A stretch of 64,000 bases of DNA, taken from an uncultured Prevotella sp. GTDB taxonomy: Bacteria; Bacteroidota; Bacteroidia; Bacteroidales; Bacteroidaceae. The notes below the pieces were generated by a model. That model had not been told where the DNA came from, did no database searches, and worked only from the letters and a program-made list of their open reading frames with translations. The stretch's first letter is position 1. Each line of letters starts with the position of its first letter. Of the stretch, positions 1 to 7,524 are shown in pieces. The DNA is taken from positions 1 through 64,000 of the forward strand of contig CAMVOS010000001.1 in assembly GCA_947169185.1 (NCBI GenBank), in the 5' to 3' direction. Position numbers and translations under genes: made by a program.

Positions 1-1546
1 TGGCCTGTTCGCGCTGCGTCTTCGAGTCGTACTCGTCGATGTTCACGAGCCACATACGCCCAAGCACACGCTCCACCTGCTCGGCATTGTCCAGCTTGAT
101 GTCCCTCATATAGTATTCGCGCATCGATTCGGGCAGAATGTGATTACAGAACTGCGTCTTCATGTAGCCCTGTTCGCCAATGAGCAGGGGCACCATCGAG
201 TTGCCATAGTTTTTGTTGAGATGCAAGGCCTGGGCCACCATCGCCAGGAACCAGCGGTGGAAGTATTTGGGCCACAGCGGGTAGTTGGTGGGCAGACGAC
301 GTGCGAAGTCCTCGATATAGTCGTGCCTCATATCCCAATCGCCACAACCCGCCAGGAATTCATGGATGGGGTTATAGTCTTCGATATGTGCAGACTCGAT
401 GTAGGTGCGGATGTCGTTCATCCAACTCTCGCCACCCTCCTTCATTTCTTCAACCACCAGACTCTTCAGGTCTCTGTCCATCAGCGGACGCCAGGGACGG
501 AAGTGCAGGTCGTTGGGGCGGAACTCCGTGATGCCTTTCACTACATTATACCTCAGCTGATAGCGACGTCCGAGGAAGTCCTCAATGCTGCGCATGATGC
601 GTTCCTTCTCGTTCATCTGCGAAATAGGCACGCCATTGTAATGTTTTTTGTATGAATTACGGAATGTCTTGCGAATCAGGTCCATTCCTAAGGGTTTGAA
701 ACGCGCATTCCATGACGTTCTGACGATGCAACCCTCTTCTTCAAGACAGGCCTTGTTGCAGTAGTCTGCCAACGTCTGCAGGCACTGCTCCATATTATCC
801 GAACAGTCGTCGAGGGCCTTCGAGAGGCAGGTCTGGTATTCCATTTCGATGCGTTCGCGCTGTTCGTAGCCCGGATACCAAACGACGTTACCGTCATCGT
901 CAGTCTTGGTGCCTTCGTAGGGCGCCAGCGGATTCTTACCCTGGCGGACTACAGGCAGCATCTGAGCCTTAGGATTGTAATAAAGCTGCGGGTCGTAGCT
1001 CATGCGGCACCCGTTGGTGATGCGCACCTCGCCTACCAACATGTCGCACTGCGCCAAAGCGCTATACAGGCGCATCGCACTCTCCTTGGCATCCTTGAGA
1101 AACGACGTATAGTCCTCAATGTCAAGGTTTTCCGAATCGTATGCACACTTGACCACCACCTTCAACGTGACGCCACTGACACCGGCAAAAGCCAGCATTG
1201 TATAGGGTATCTGGCGCACCCTGTCGCGCAGTTCAGCTACCTGCTGGATGCCCTGCGGACAAGGTATGTTGAGCAGGACAAGTCCGGTGAAAGACAGTGG
1301 TTTGTCGAATCCCGACTTGCCGAATGTGGCAGAAAAGATGAGGTACGGCAGTGCATCGGTGTCTTGGATATAGTATCTGGGACCGCCACGCTCTATCATC
1401 AGCCTCGACTGCAGGGTAATGCTGGCAATGCGGTCTGCAGCTTCCTTGGTTTTGGGTGCCTGCATACGTTCAACAACAGCTGACAACTCCGTTGAAACAG
1501 GTGACTTAAATTCGCCTACTGTCGTGTTTACTTTCGTGATCTTCAT
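1..1546 (-). CDS. VirE-family primase/helicase-like ATPase, BT4734-type N-terminus (partial, runs off window)
   Basis: The start codon is at 1546 and the frame is open to the window edge, so about 515 N-terminal residues are visible and the C-terminus is missing. The N-terminal third resembles the BT4734/BF3469-type domain found in front of VirE proteins, with a GVSGVTLKVVV strand near residue 125. Further on comes a P-loop, LIGEQGYMKT (about residues 455-464), and a Walker B-like strand, LVNIDEYDSK (about 498-507). This is the arrangement of virulence-associated E (VapE/VirE) proteins from Bacteroidales mobile islands. The family is thought to act as a replicative ATPase of integrated elements, but no activity is established for this subgroup. 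It lies downstream of an HU-like gene on the same strand, with iteron-like repeats between the two. Family assignment is fairly sure; function is inferred. Confidence 0.8.
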   Translation of the reverse strand, partial: MKITKVNTTVGEFKSPVSTELSAVVERMQAPKTKEAADRIASITLQSRLMIERGGPRYYIQDTDALPYLIFSATFGKSGFDKPLSFTGLVLLNIPCPQGIQQVAELRDRVRQIPYTMLAFAGVSGVTLKVVVKCAYDSENLDIEDYTSFLKDAKESAMRLYSALAQCDMLVGEVRITNGCRMSYDPQLYYNPKAQMLPVVRQGKNPLAPYEGTKTDDDGNVVWYPGYEQRERIEMEYQTCLSKALDDCSDNMEQCLQTLADYCNKACLEEEGCIVRTSWNARFKPLGMDLIRKTFRNSYKKHYNGVPISQMNEKERIMRSIEDFLGRRYQLRYNVVKGITEFRPNDLHFRPWRPLMDRDLKSLVVEEMKEGGESWMNDIRTYIESAHIEDYNPIHEFLAGCGDWDMRHDYIEDFARRLPTNYPLWPKYFHRWFLAMVAQALHLNKNYGNSMVPLLIGEQGYMKTQFCNHILPESMREYYMRDIKLDNAEQVERVLGRMWLVNIDEYDSKTQREQA

Positions 1547-1777
1547 ATATAGATGGGTTTGTTTGTTATTGGATACAAAGGTACAAAATAAAGTTGATAA
1601 TCCCAAGTGTTTTGGTAAGTATTTTCAATGAAATTGCCATTTATGCTGAATATAAGCGGCTCTTCGTTCTTCTGAAGTAAGCAGAAAGGGGACGGAAAGT
1701 AAGCGGAAAAGGTACGAATGCCCTTTGTGCAGGGGAAGAGAGGCCTTCTTGCGAGCGTTCGCGTTAGCCCAAACAAC

Positions 1778-1797
1778 CGTTTGCGCCTACGCAAACG
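1778..1797. repeat. 8-bp inverted repeat
   Basis: The arms CGTTTGCG and CGCAAACG are separated by 4 bp, in the gap between the VirE-family gene and the iterons. It could be a binding site or a small hairpin in the VirE gene leader. No T-run follows on either strand. Confidence 0.5.
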
Positions 1798-1840
1798 ACT
1801 GTGTGCGTATGCCCAAAAGCACTCGCCATGTTTTTCTTCA

Positions 1841-1946
1841 AGGGTATAGTAGGGTATAGTTAGGGTATAGTTTTTACGAACTATACCCTGAGATAAAACA
1901 TTGTGTTTAAATAAGTTATAAAGAAATAGGGTATAGAGGGTATAGT
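1841..1946. repeat. GGGTATAG iteron cluster
   Basis: AGGGTATAGT occurs at 1841, 1851 and 1862. An inverted copy lies at 1880-1889 and two more direct copies at 1928 and 1937 (the first lacks the final T). The third copy and the inverted copy form a 9-bp stem with a 10-bp loop. The 9-11-bp spacing means the direct copies sit on one DNA face. The cluster lies just downstream of the HU-like gene and upstream of the VirE-family gene, as expected of a recognition or origin site for those proteins. Confidence 0.75.
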
Positions 1947-1950
1947 TGCA

Positions 1951-2574
1951 TCAAATTTCCGTATATATATCCTGCTGTGCCATACGTGATTTCAGGAGCT
2001 TGGGATTCTCGCCTTTCGTCCACGCATTCAATTGCTTTCGTGCCGAATAATGACTTAGCTTAGCATGATACGCGAAACTCCTGACAGTGGTATAGCCGCG
2101 TTTCAGACACTCAGCGAGGGCTTTCTCCAGGTGTTCCTTGTCAGCAATGATTTCCTGAACATTAGGCGTTTCGACTTTCCGGAACCCACTATCGAGCCAC
2201 TTACCGATAGACTTGTTCCACTTCTTGCCTGACTTGTATTCCACACCATCGAGCATGACGTCGCTGTTCTTAACCTCGTCAGCGTCCGTAATTTCCCGTT
2301 TCAACGCCAGCTTGGGTGCAAACGAACCTATCGTAGTGTCAATCCTGTAGCCCATCGACATCAGTTCGGAGGCCGCACTCATAAACACACTGAAGGCTCG
2401 CGACAGTTCGCCTTCCCGCATGCCATAGCCACCACGACTGCAGAATTCGTCGACAGCCCTCATATCTAACTTCAAACCCCTGGCTGGTTTTACATATACA
2501 ATATTCTTGCCATCCTTACCCTTGGCAGGCGTAGGATGCACCTCGTATGGTAATCCACCTTTCTTCCTTGGCAT
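1951..2574 (-). CDS. HU-like (HU-HIG family) DNA-binding protein with C-terminal extension
   Basis: The protein has 207 residues. Residues 1-110 show the Bacteroidales HU-HIG pattern: a YEVHPTP start, a KPARGLKLD strand, a helix-rich middle and a GYRIDTTIGSF strand similar to the HU core. Residues 110-207 are an extension. It contains a possible helix-turn-helix (TVRSFAYHAKLSHYSARKQL, about 170-190), which would add sequence-specific binding. Such genes commonly neighbour VirE-family genes in Bacteroidales islands, as here. The stop codon lies 5 bp from the last iteron, so this protein could bind those repeats; that is inference. A -7 box lies 23-31 bp upstream of the start. The protein is longer than typical HU (about 90 residues). 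Confidence 0.7.
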   Translation of the reverse strand: MPRKKGGLPYEVHPTPAKGKDGKNIVYVKPARGLKLDMRAVDEFCSRGGYGMREGELSRAFSVFMSAASELMSMGYRIDTTIGSFAPKLALKREITDADEVKNSDVMLDGVEYKSGKKWNKSIGKWLDSGFRKVETPNVQEIIADKEHLEKALAECLKRGYTTVRSFAYHAKLSHYSARKQLNAWTKGENPKLLKSRMAQQDIYTEI

Positions 2575-2596
2575 AACTCTGATCTTTTATTTATTT

Positions 2597-2605
2597 GCAA
2601 ATGTA
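2597..2605 (-). promoter_or_regulatory. -7 promoter box of the HU-like gene
   Basis: Read on the minus strand this is TACATTTGC, fitting the Bacteroidota TAnnTTTG box. It implies a leader of about 20 nt before the ATG at 2574. Confidence 0.5.
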
Positions 2606-2658
2606 CGCAGAAAAACAGAATAACGCTTATAGAATTTGCATATTTTAAACTTTTTGTT

Positions 2659-2667
2659 TACCTTTGC
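2659..2667 (+). promoter_or_regulatory. -7 promoter box of the S37 peptidase gene
   Basis: TACCTTTGC lies 20 bp upstream of the ATG at 2688 and fits TAnnTTTG. It and the divergent minus-strand box share an intergenic region of 113 bp. Confidence 0.55.
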
Positions 2668-2687
2668 AATTGAAATAACAAAACATT

Positions 2688-4184
2688 ATGAAAAAGAATC
2701 TGTTATGGATGCTGGCCACCATCCTGACCTGCGGCCTGACAATGACGTCGTGTGTCGCCAATGACGACAATGCCGTTGTTCCTGAAGAACCGCAGTATCC
2801 TGCCAATTTCGACGTGTTTTCGACCCTGAAAGGTAATGCGGGCGACCCCGCTGTGGTGGCTGCCCTAAAGACGATAGAGAACGTAGAGGACCTGAAGCCC
2901 TTCGAGAACATCAATCTCGGTCAGGCCTACTATTTCAACTACAAGCAGCTGGTGGACCATAACGACCCCTCGAAGGGCACGTTCAAGCAGCAGGTGGTAC
3001 TCACCTTTGTCAGCAAGGATGCCCCCACCATTCTGCATACCCAAGGCTATGCCCTGACGCTTCAACCTGTTGGGAAGAACCACAACCGATTGGACTCCAT
3101 CGGCGCTCCCGACCTGCTCTGGACGCTCTCGAAGAATGGTGACAACGACGTCTTCGACCTGAACAGCGTACAGGTGGAGTATCGCTACCACGGCTTCTCG
3201 CTGCCCGAGGGCGAGACCAACTCGTTTAAGTACCTCAGTGCCGAGCAGCAGTCGAAAGACCTCCATGCCATCGTGACCGACCTGAAGAAGGCCCTGATTA
3301 CCGGTGGTGGAAAATGGCTCAGCACGGGTGTCAGCAAGAATGGTATGACCACCGCCCAATATGCCTACTACGACGAGCTGTATGGCTGGAACGACATCGA
3401 TGTCTATGTGCCCTTTGTTGCGCCAATCCCCCCAGTGGAATTCGATCTCCGCATCGGTACCTACATGCTTACCCAATCATCCAAAGCAGTACTGGCCGAC
3501 CTGGAGAAGGCCTATAGGAAACTGGTGGACGACAAGGCCATTGCCGATGCCACCATTGAGGCCTATAAGGAGAAGTTTCCGAGCAATTCACAGAGCCCGA
3601 TTGACTATTACACCGTGGCTACAGCTGCCATAGGCAACCTCTTTGCTGTTCAGTCTTACGGCGACATCGACACGTGGAAGAAGTTCATTCCCACCGAGAA
3701 CTCCACGCCAGTAGAATACGCCACCTTCTTCATGCTTGACGATAACGATGATCGCATCTACCGACAGAACAACCGTCGTGCGGCAGCTGAGCGTCAAGAC
3801 CCGTTCGCCGTGCAGATAGGTATCGACCAGGGCAATCTGGGTTATGACTACACGTGGCTGCTTGATGGCAAGCTGCTCTCTGATGACGACAAGGCAGCCC
3901 TGAGGAAACAGATGGAGGACAGTAAGAATTCGAAGCCCATCGACCTGGAGGTTAAGCTGCTGGAGAATCTGAAGACCACCAAGAAGCATCTGGTCTTCGT
4001 CTATGGTGAGAACGACCCATGGACGGGTGCCGCAATCCCTGACCCCACGAATCCCAACGTGAAGAAACACATCGTTCCCAACGGCACGCACACCGACAAT
4101 TTCAAGCAGTACGCCTGGTATCCTGGCGGTAAAGAGGTAGCCGACCAGATTCTTGCCGACATCAAAGTCTGGATGAATCAGTAA
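2688..4184 (+). CDS. Secreted lipoprotein peptidase of the S37 (PS-10 / tripeptidyl aminopeptidase) type
   Basis: A 498-residue lipoprotein. The signal peptide ends in the lipobox LTMTSC with Cys22 as the lipidated residue. The mature part is an alpha/beta hydrolase related to Streptomyces PS-10 peptidases (MEROPS S37). The nucleophile elbow is GVSKNG with Ser216, preceded by STG and followed by YAYYDELYGW. A YGENDPWTGA strand near residue 440 would carry the acid, and a GTHTDNF segment near 465 the histidine. The expected role is removal of N-terminal tri- or oligopeptides from proteins outside the cytoplasm; the substrate is not visible from sequence. It is transcribed alone from its own promoter. 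Its last 7 bases overlap tail-to-tail with the end of pnuT. Confidence 0.75.
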   Translation: MKKNLLWMLATILTCGLTMTSCVANDDNAVVPEEPQYPANFDVFSTLKGNAGDPAVVAALKTIENVEDLKPFENINLGQAYYFNYKQLVDHNDPSKGTFKQQVVLTFVSKDAPTILHTQGYALTLQPVGKNHNRLDSIGAPDLLWTLSKNGDNDVFDLNSVQVEYRYHGFSLPEGETNSFKYLSAEQQSKDLHAIVTDLKKALITGGGKWLSTGVSKNGMTTAQYAYYDELYGWNDIDVYVPFVAPIPPVEFDLRIGTYMLTQSSKAVLADLEKAYRKLVDDKAIADATIEAYKEKFPSNSQSPIDYYTVATAAIGNLFAVQSYGDIDTWKKFIPTENSTPVEYATFFMLDDNDDRIYRQNNRRAAAERQDPFAVQIGIDQGNLGYDYTWLLDGKLLSDDDKAALRKQMEDSKNSKPIDLEVKLLENLKTTKKHLVFVYGENDPWTGAAIPDPTNPNVKKHIVPNGTHTDNFKQYAWYPGGKEVADQILADIKVWMNQ

Positions 4185-4813
4185 GCTTTCATCATCTTTC
4201 GCCACTTGAAGTATCCGGCGATGGCGATGATGACGTAAAGGGCATAAAGAGAAGCCTTGAAGGGGATATCCTTATAATAATATAGTACGCACGTGACGAC
4301 GTCGACGGCAATCCAGATAAACCACTGCTCGAGGTATTTGTGGGCCAGTGCCCAGATGCCTACGATGCTGAGGGCGGTGGTGAACGAGTCGGCCAGGGGA
4401 ACGTTGGAGTTGGTGAACGTCACGAGCAACCAGTAGATGGTGCCCCAGACGGCAGCAATGAGCAGCGTCCAGGGCAGAATAAGACGGGTGGGGAAGTGAC
4501 GGATGGCAAGTGGATCATGGGGACGGTTCTCATGATCCGTCGCCGCATGGCGGCTTTGATCACGAGAACCGTCCCCTGATCCTATCCAGCGCCACCAGCC
4601 ATAGACGGTCATGGAGAGATAATAGAACTCCATGCCACAATCGGCATAGAGTCCTTTCTGATAGTAGAGCACGATGCCCAGCGACTGCATGAGGAATCCT
4701 ACGACCCACATCCACAGGCTAGCCTTGTATTCAAAGATGATATAGGCCAGTCCGAGGATGGTGGTGGTGATGTCCAGCCAGTGATCCGCCAAGAAGGTAA
4801 TCATAATTCTCAA
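4178..4813 (-). CDS. pnuT: PnuT, inner-membrane thiamin transporter of the PnuC family
   Basis: A 211-residue polytopic membrane protein with the PnuC-family pattern: an aromatic-rich WVVGFLMQSLGIVLYY segment, then a YLSMTVYGWWRW segment, and IAGYFKWRK near the C-terminus. PnuC proteins carry nicotinamide mononucleotide or riboside. The PnuT subgroup of Bacteroidota moves thiamin. The TPP riboswitch and TonB receptor directly upstream place this one in the thiamin group. It lies 17 bp behind the receptor gene, separated by AATTCTC heptamers. About 25 extra residues after WRW are encoded by a palindromic REP-like insert at 4512-4582 that keeps the frame; without it the length would match the usual 185-190. 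The thiamin pyrophosphokinase gene that often follows is absent. Confidence 0.85.
   Translation of the reverse strand: MRIMITFLADHWLDITTTILGLAYIIFEYKASLWMWVVGFLMQSLGIVLYYQKGLYADCGMEFYYLSMTVYGWWRWIGSGDGSRDQSRHAATDHENRPHDPLAIRHFPTRLILPWTLLIAAVWGTIYWLLVTFTNSNVPLADSFTTALSIVGIWALAHKYLEQWFIWIAVDVVTCVLYYYKDIPFKASLYALYVIIAIAGYFKWRKMMKAY
4512..4582. repeat. REP-like palindrome inserted in frame in pnuT
   Basis: Left arm GGGGACGGTTCTCATGATC (4519-4537) pairs with right arm GATCACGAGAACCGTCCCC (4558-4576) with a single mismatch. The outer GGATCA/TGATCC extends the arms to 4512 and 4582, and the centre holds a GCCGC/GCGGC mini-hairpin. The shape resembles REP or BIME elements mobilised by RAYT transposases; no such transposase is in the window. 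Confidence 0.7.
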
Positions 4814-4833
4814 TTTTCAATTCTCAATTCTCA
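4805..4833. repeat. AATTCTC heptamer array between the thiamin receptor gene and pnuT
   Basis: About four AATTCTC/AATTTTC units with 7-bp period fill the whole 17-bp gap and touch both reading frames. Confidence 0.7.
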
Positions 4834-7239
4834 GAATCGTAGCGTCACGTTGCCCATCATGGTGAAGCCAGCCATAGGCATGAAACCAATCTGGTAGTAG
4901 CGGTTCTCGTTGGGATGGTTATATCCGTCAAGGATCGATGAATAAACCCAGCCGCTGGCGGCGTAGCGCTTGTTGAATACGTTGTTGAAGTTCATGCCCA
5001 CGATGACCTCACGTACGCAGAGCTTTGGCAGTGCGAAGGTATAGCTCATGTTGACATTGCTGACGCAGAATGCAGGCAGTGAGCGGTCTTCGTTTTCGGT
5101 ATTATCCAGATATTGACGGCTGACGAAGTTGGTATGCCAGGTGGCTTTCAGACCTTTCCAGTGCAGGTCGACAAATCCGTTCAGTATGGTCGATGGTGAG
5201 AAGGCCAGCGTGGCATTGTCGTAATGGATGGGACGGAAGGATGTCTCCCAGTCTACGGAAGCCATTTCGGTGAAGTCCTTGAGTTTGTTCTGGCTCAGTG
5301 CTGCATTGCCTTCCAAAGTCAGCAGACTACAGACGTCCCATGCAGCCGTCAGTTCGACGCCCATGCGATAGGAGTCCTTGATGTTGGTGGTCAGTGCCTC
5401 ACCAATCTCGCTGAGTTCACCGGTCTGTACGAACTGGTCTTTATAGTCCATGTAATAGAGGTTGGCACCCAGTCGCAGCGAACGTGTCGAGAAGTTGTAG
5501 CCTGCCTCATAGTCTATCAGACGCTCGGCATTGGGCAATGGGTACTTGTAGTTGTCGGTGAAGTTGTTGCGCTCAGGCTCACGATGGCTCATAGCTACTG
5601 AGATGAATGCATGGTGAGGGCCATTAGAGAAGCTGACACCTGCCTTGGGGTTCAGGAAGTCGTAGTGCTTGTCGATGTCAAGCGGCTGGTTGTAGTATTT
5701 GCCACCCTCTTCGTAGAAGCGGTCGTTGATGCCATCGGTCTTGTAGTCTACGTGACGATACTGCATGTCAGCGAACAGCTTCCATGCTGGTGTGATGTTG
5801 TAGCCTACCTTTACATAGGCACTGATGTCGTTCTTGTCAGCCACAGACTTGTAGTAGCGGTACTTGCCGTCAACCAGCAGCAACTGGCTCAGTTCGGGGT
5901 GTGCAATATAGGTCAGGTAGCCCCAGTGGTCGGCATTGAACATCTGAGCCGAGGCACCAGCCAGCATTTCCAGTCGCTTGCCCTCGTAGCGTGTGTTGAA
6001 CATGATGCCCAGCGCATTCTGGCTCATACCTTTCTGTCGCACGAAGTCGGTCTTCTTCACTTTGTTGCCCTCGCTATCTTTGAAGGTCAGACCATACTTG
6101 GTCAATTTGTTGTTGGGACGGAACTCCTCGTAATAGCCATAGCCATAGGTGTAGTGTACCGTGCCAGATGCCGTCCAGCCGTTCTGCCAGTCATAGGCCA
6201 GCGAAAGCAGCGTGCGGTTTTGCTTGAAGTTGTCAGTCGTACGTGGCCACAGCGAACCGTCAGCCATCTTGTAGCGTTCCGTCTGGTAGTTGCCGTTGGC
6301 ATCCTTGACGAACAGGCCGTCATCGCCTGTCACGAGGTATTCGTAGAGTGAGTTGTAGCGTCCCAGTCCGGCATTGTACAGGTCTTCGTAGGTCTTGATA
6401 CCTGTCTTGGTCGTGTAGCCCCACGAACCGTCGTCATAGCAGCCGTCCATCAGCGAGTAGTCGTTAGAACCTGCCGTTACACCATTCCAGGCCTGTCCAG
6501 TGGTTTCGAAGTTGCCGAAATTCTTCAGGCGAATGACAAAGTTGTCTTCTATCCAGCTCAATCCTCCGTAGTATGACCCAGAACGACCGTCGGTGCCATG
6601 AATGAACCCGTCAGTGTTGGTCTCGTGATATGCTCCGTCCAGAATAAAGTGCTTGCCGATAAGTCCCGTTGAGAAGGAACCGCCTACATTGTACGTGTTA
6701 TATGAACCATAGCTTGCGGAGACTTCGGCAGAAGGACGTTGTAGAGGCGTAGCTGACGAAAGGGCTACCGTGCCACCGAAGGCACCGTCGCCATTGGTCG
6801 ATGTACCTACACCACGCTGTATCTGTGCGCTACCTAACAGTGAACCATACGAGTTCATGTTAGCCCAGAATACGCATTGGTCCTCGGGCGAGTTCAAGGG
6901 CACACCGTCCAGTGTGACATTGATACGTGAGCCACTGGCACCACGGATACGCATATAGGTCGTACCTATTCCCAAACCATTCTCGCTCCATGCAATGACG
7001 CCTGGTGTACGTGAGAAGAGGAAGGGTAGCTCGCGTCCTGTTTTCGAAAACGCGTTGAGTTCCTGCTGCTTGATGTTGCTGACGGCATAGGGCGCATTTT
7101 TCTGCGTGCGTACACCGCTTACGATGACCTCTTGCAGTCGCTCGACCTGCGTAGAGTCGTACAGGGCAGTTTTCTTTTGTGCATTGATACTCGCTACACT
7201 CACCAGTGCAGTCATCACTAAAAACAATTTTTTCTTCAT
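4831..7239 (-). CDS. TonB-dependent outer-membrane receptor for thiamin
   Basis: An 802-residue TonB-dependent receptor. A signal peptide ends at SINAQ (about residue 20). A short TonB-box region precedes the plug (about 40-165, with the RIRGASGSRINVTLDGVPLN strand pair). A 22-strand-type barrel follows, ending in the usual terminal phenylalanine (VTLRF). There is no carboxypeptidase-like extension, so it is a classical transporter and not SusC-like. The TPP riboswitch in its leader and the downstream pnuT identify thiamin or a thiamin phosphate as the cargo; this matches the OMP-pnuT-tnr3 operons characterised in Bacteroides. Energy would come from the ExbB/ExbD/TonB system, such as the set at 50-53 kb. 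Translation is probably switched off when TPP is plentiful. Confidence 0.87.
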   Translation of the reverse strand: MKKKLFLVMTALVSVASINAQKKTALYDSTQVERLQEVIVSGVRTQKNAPYAVSNIKQQELNAFSKTGRELPFLFSRTPGVIAWSENGLGIGTTYMRIRGASGSRINVTLDGVPLNSPEDQCVFWANMNSYGSLLGSAQIQRGVGTSTNGDGAFGGTVALSSATPLQRPSAEVSASYGSYNTYNVGGSFSTGLIGKHFILDGAYHETNTDGFIHGTDGRSGSYYGGLSWIEDNFVIRLKNFGNFETTGQAWNGVTAGSNDYSLMDGCYDDGSWGYTTKTGIKTYEDLYNAGLGRYNSLYEYLVTGDDGLFVKDANGNYQTERYKMADGSLWPRTTDNFKQNRTLLSLAYDWQNGWTASGTVHYTYGYGYYEEFRPNNKLTKYGLTFKDSEGNKVKKTDFVRQKGMSQNALGIMFNTRYEGKRLEMLAGASAQMFNADHWGYLTYIAHPELSQLLLVDGKYRYYKSVADKNDISAYVKVGYNITPAWKLFADMQYRHVDYKTDGINDRFYEEGGKYYNQPLDIDKHYDFLNPKAGVSFSNGPHHAFISVAMSHREPERNNFTDNYKYPLPNAERLIDYEAGYNFSTRSLRLGANLYYMDYKDQFVQTGELSEIGEALTTNIKDSYRMGVELTAAWDVCSLLTLEGNAALSQNKLKDFTEMASVDWETSFRPIHYDNATLAFSPSTILNGFVDLHWKGLKATWHTNFVSRQYLDNTENEDRSLPAFCVSNVNMSYTFALPKLCVREVIVGMNFNNVFNKRYAASGWVYSSILDGYNHPNENRYYQIGFMPMAGFTMMGNVTLRF

Positions 7240-7247
7240 CTTTTTTA

Positions 7248-7280
7248 CCTTATTAATTAATTTGACTAATAATAAGGGGT
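7248..7280 (-). promoter_or_regulatory. Expression platform of the TPP riboswitch (ribosome-site sequestering hairpin)
   Basis: On the minus strand CCTTATTA (7277-7270) pairs perfectly with TAATAAGG (7255-7248). The AAGG lies 8 nt before the ATG, so the hairpin hides a Shine-Dalgarno-like site. The overlapping ACCCCTT (7280-7274) is exactly complementary to AAGGGGT (7369-7363), the 5' strand of aptamer helix P2. Ligand binding therefore frees the sequester, and ligand absence blocks it. Confidence 0.6.
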
Positions 7281-7292
7281 TTTCTATGTGTA

Positions 7293-7376
7293 CTCATCAT
7301 CCCTGCGTCGGCATTGTCCGTATCAGGTTCCGAGGGTATCATCTCAGCCCACAATAGTGAGCACCCCTTGATAAAT
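7293..7376 (-). promoter_or_regulatory. TPP (thiamin pyrophosphate) riboswitch aptamer
   Basis: On the minus strand the conserved THI-element blocks appear in order: GGGGTGC, GGGCTGAGATGATACCC, GAACCTGATACGGACAATGC and CGACGCAGGGATGATG. A short P1 forms between TATCA (7373-7369) and TGATG (7299-7295). It lies in the 5' leader of the thiamin receptor gene, about 55 nt before the ATG, and controls the receptor-pnuT operon. Confidence 0.95.
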
Positions 7377-7381
7377 CGGGT

Positions 7382-7390
7382 GCAAAGGTA
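7382..7390 (-). promoter_or_regulatory. -7 promoter box of the thiamin uptake operon
   Basis: TACCTTTGC on the minus strand, placing the transcript start a few bases before the riboswitch aptamer. Confidence 0.6.
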
Positions 7391-7391
7391 G

Positions 7392-7446
7392 TAAAAAAAA
7401 TTAAAAATGAAAAATTAAAAATGAAAAATTAAGATGAAAGATGAAA
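7392..7446. repeat. AAAAATT/AAAAATG heptamer array upstream of the thiamin promoter
   Basis: AAAAATT and AAAAATG alternate with 7-bp period, followed by AAGATGA units. The array lies between the divergent thiamin and Rid-family promoters. Confidence 0.6.
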
Positions 7447-7485
7447 AAAACGAAATTCGGAATTCGAAATTCCGATTTTTTTTAG

Positions 7486-7493
7486 TACTTTTG
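7486..7493 (+). promoter_or_regulatory. -7 promoter box of the Rid-family gene
   Basis: TACTTTTG fits TAnnTTTG and lies 31 bp before the ATG at 7525. An inverted repeat (TCGGAATT cga AATTCCGA, 7457-7475) with a following T-run lies directly upstream and may be an operator. Confidence 0.5.
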
Positions 7494-7524
7494 CAACTGC
7501 TATTATTATTATCGACAAAAAACA

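Noticed and set aside
4178..4813. PnuC as nicotinamide riboside transporter
   Set aside because: The TPP riboswitch and thiamin-type TonB receptor in the same operon point to the thiamin-transporting PnuT subgroup.
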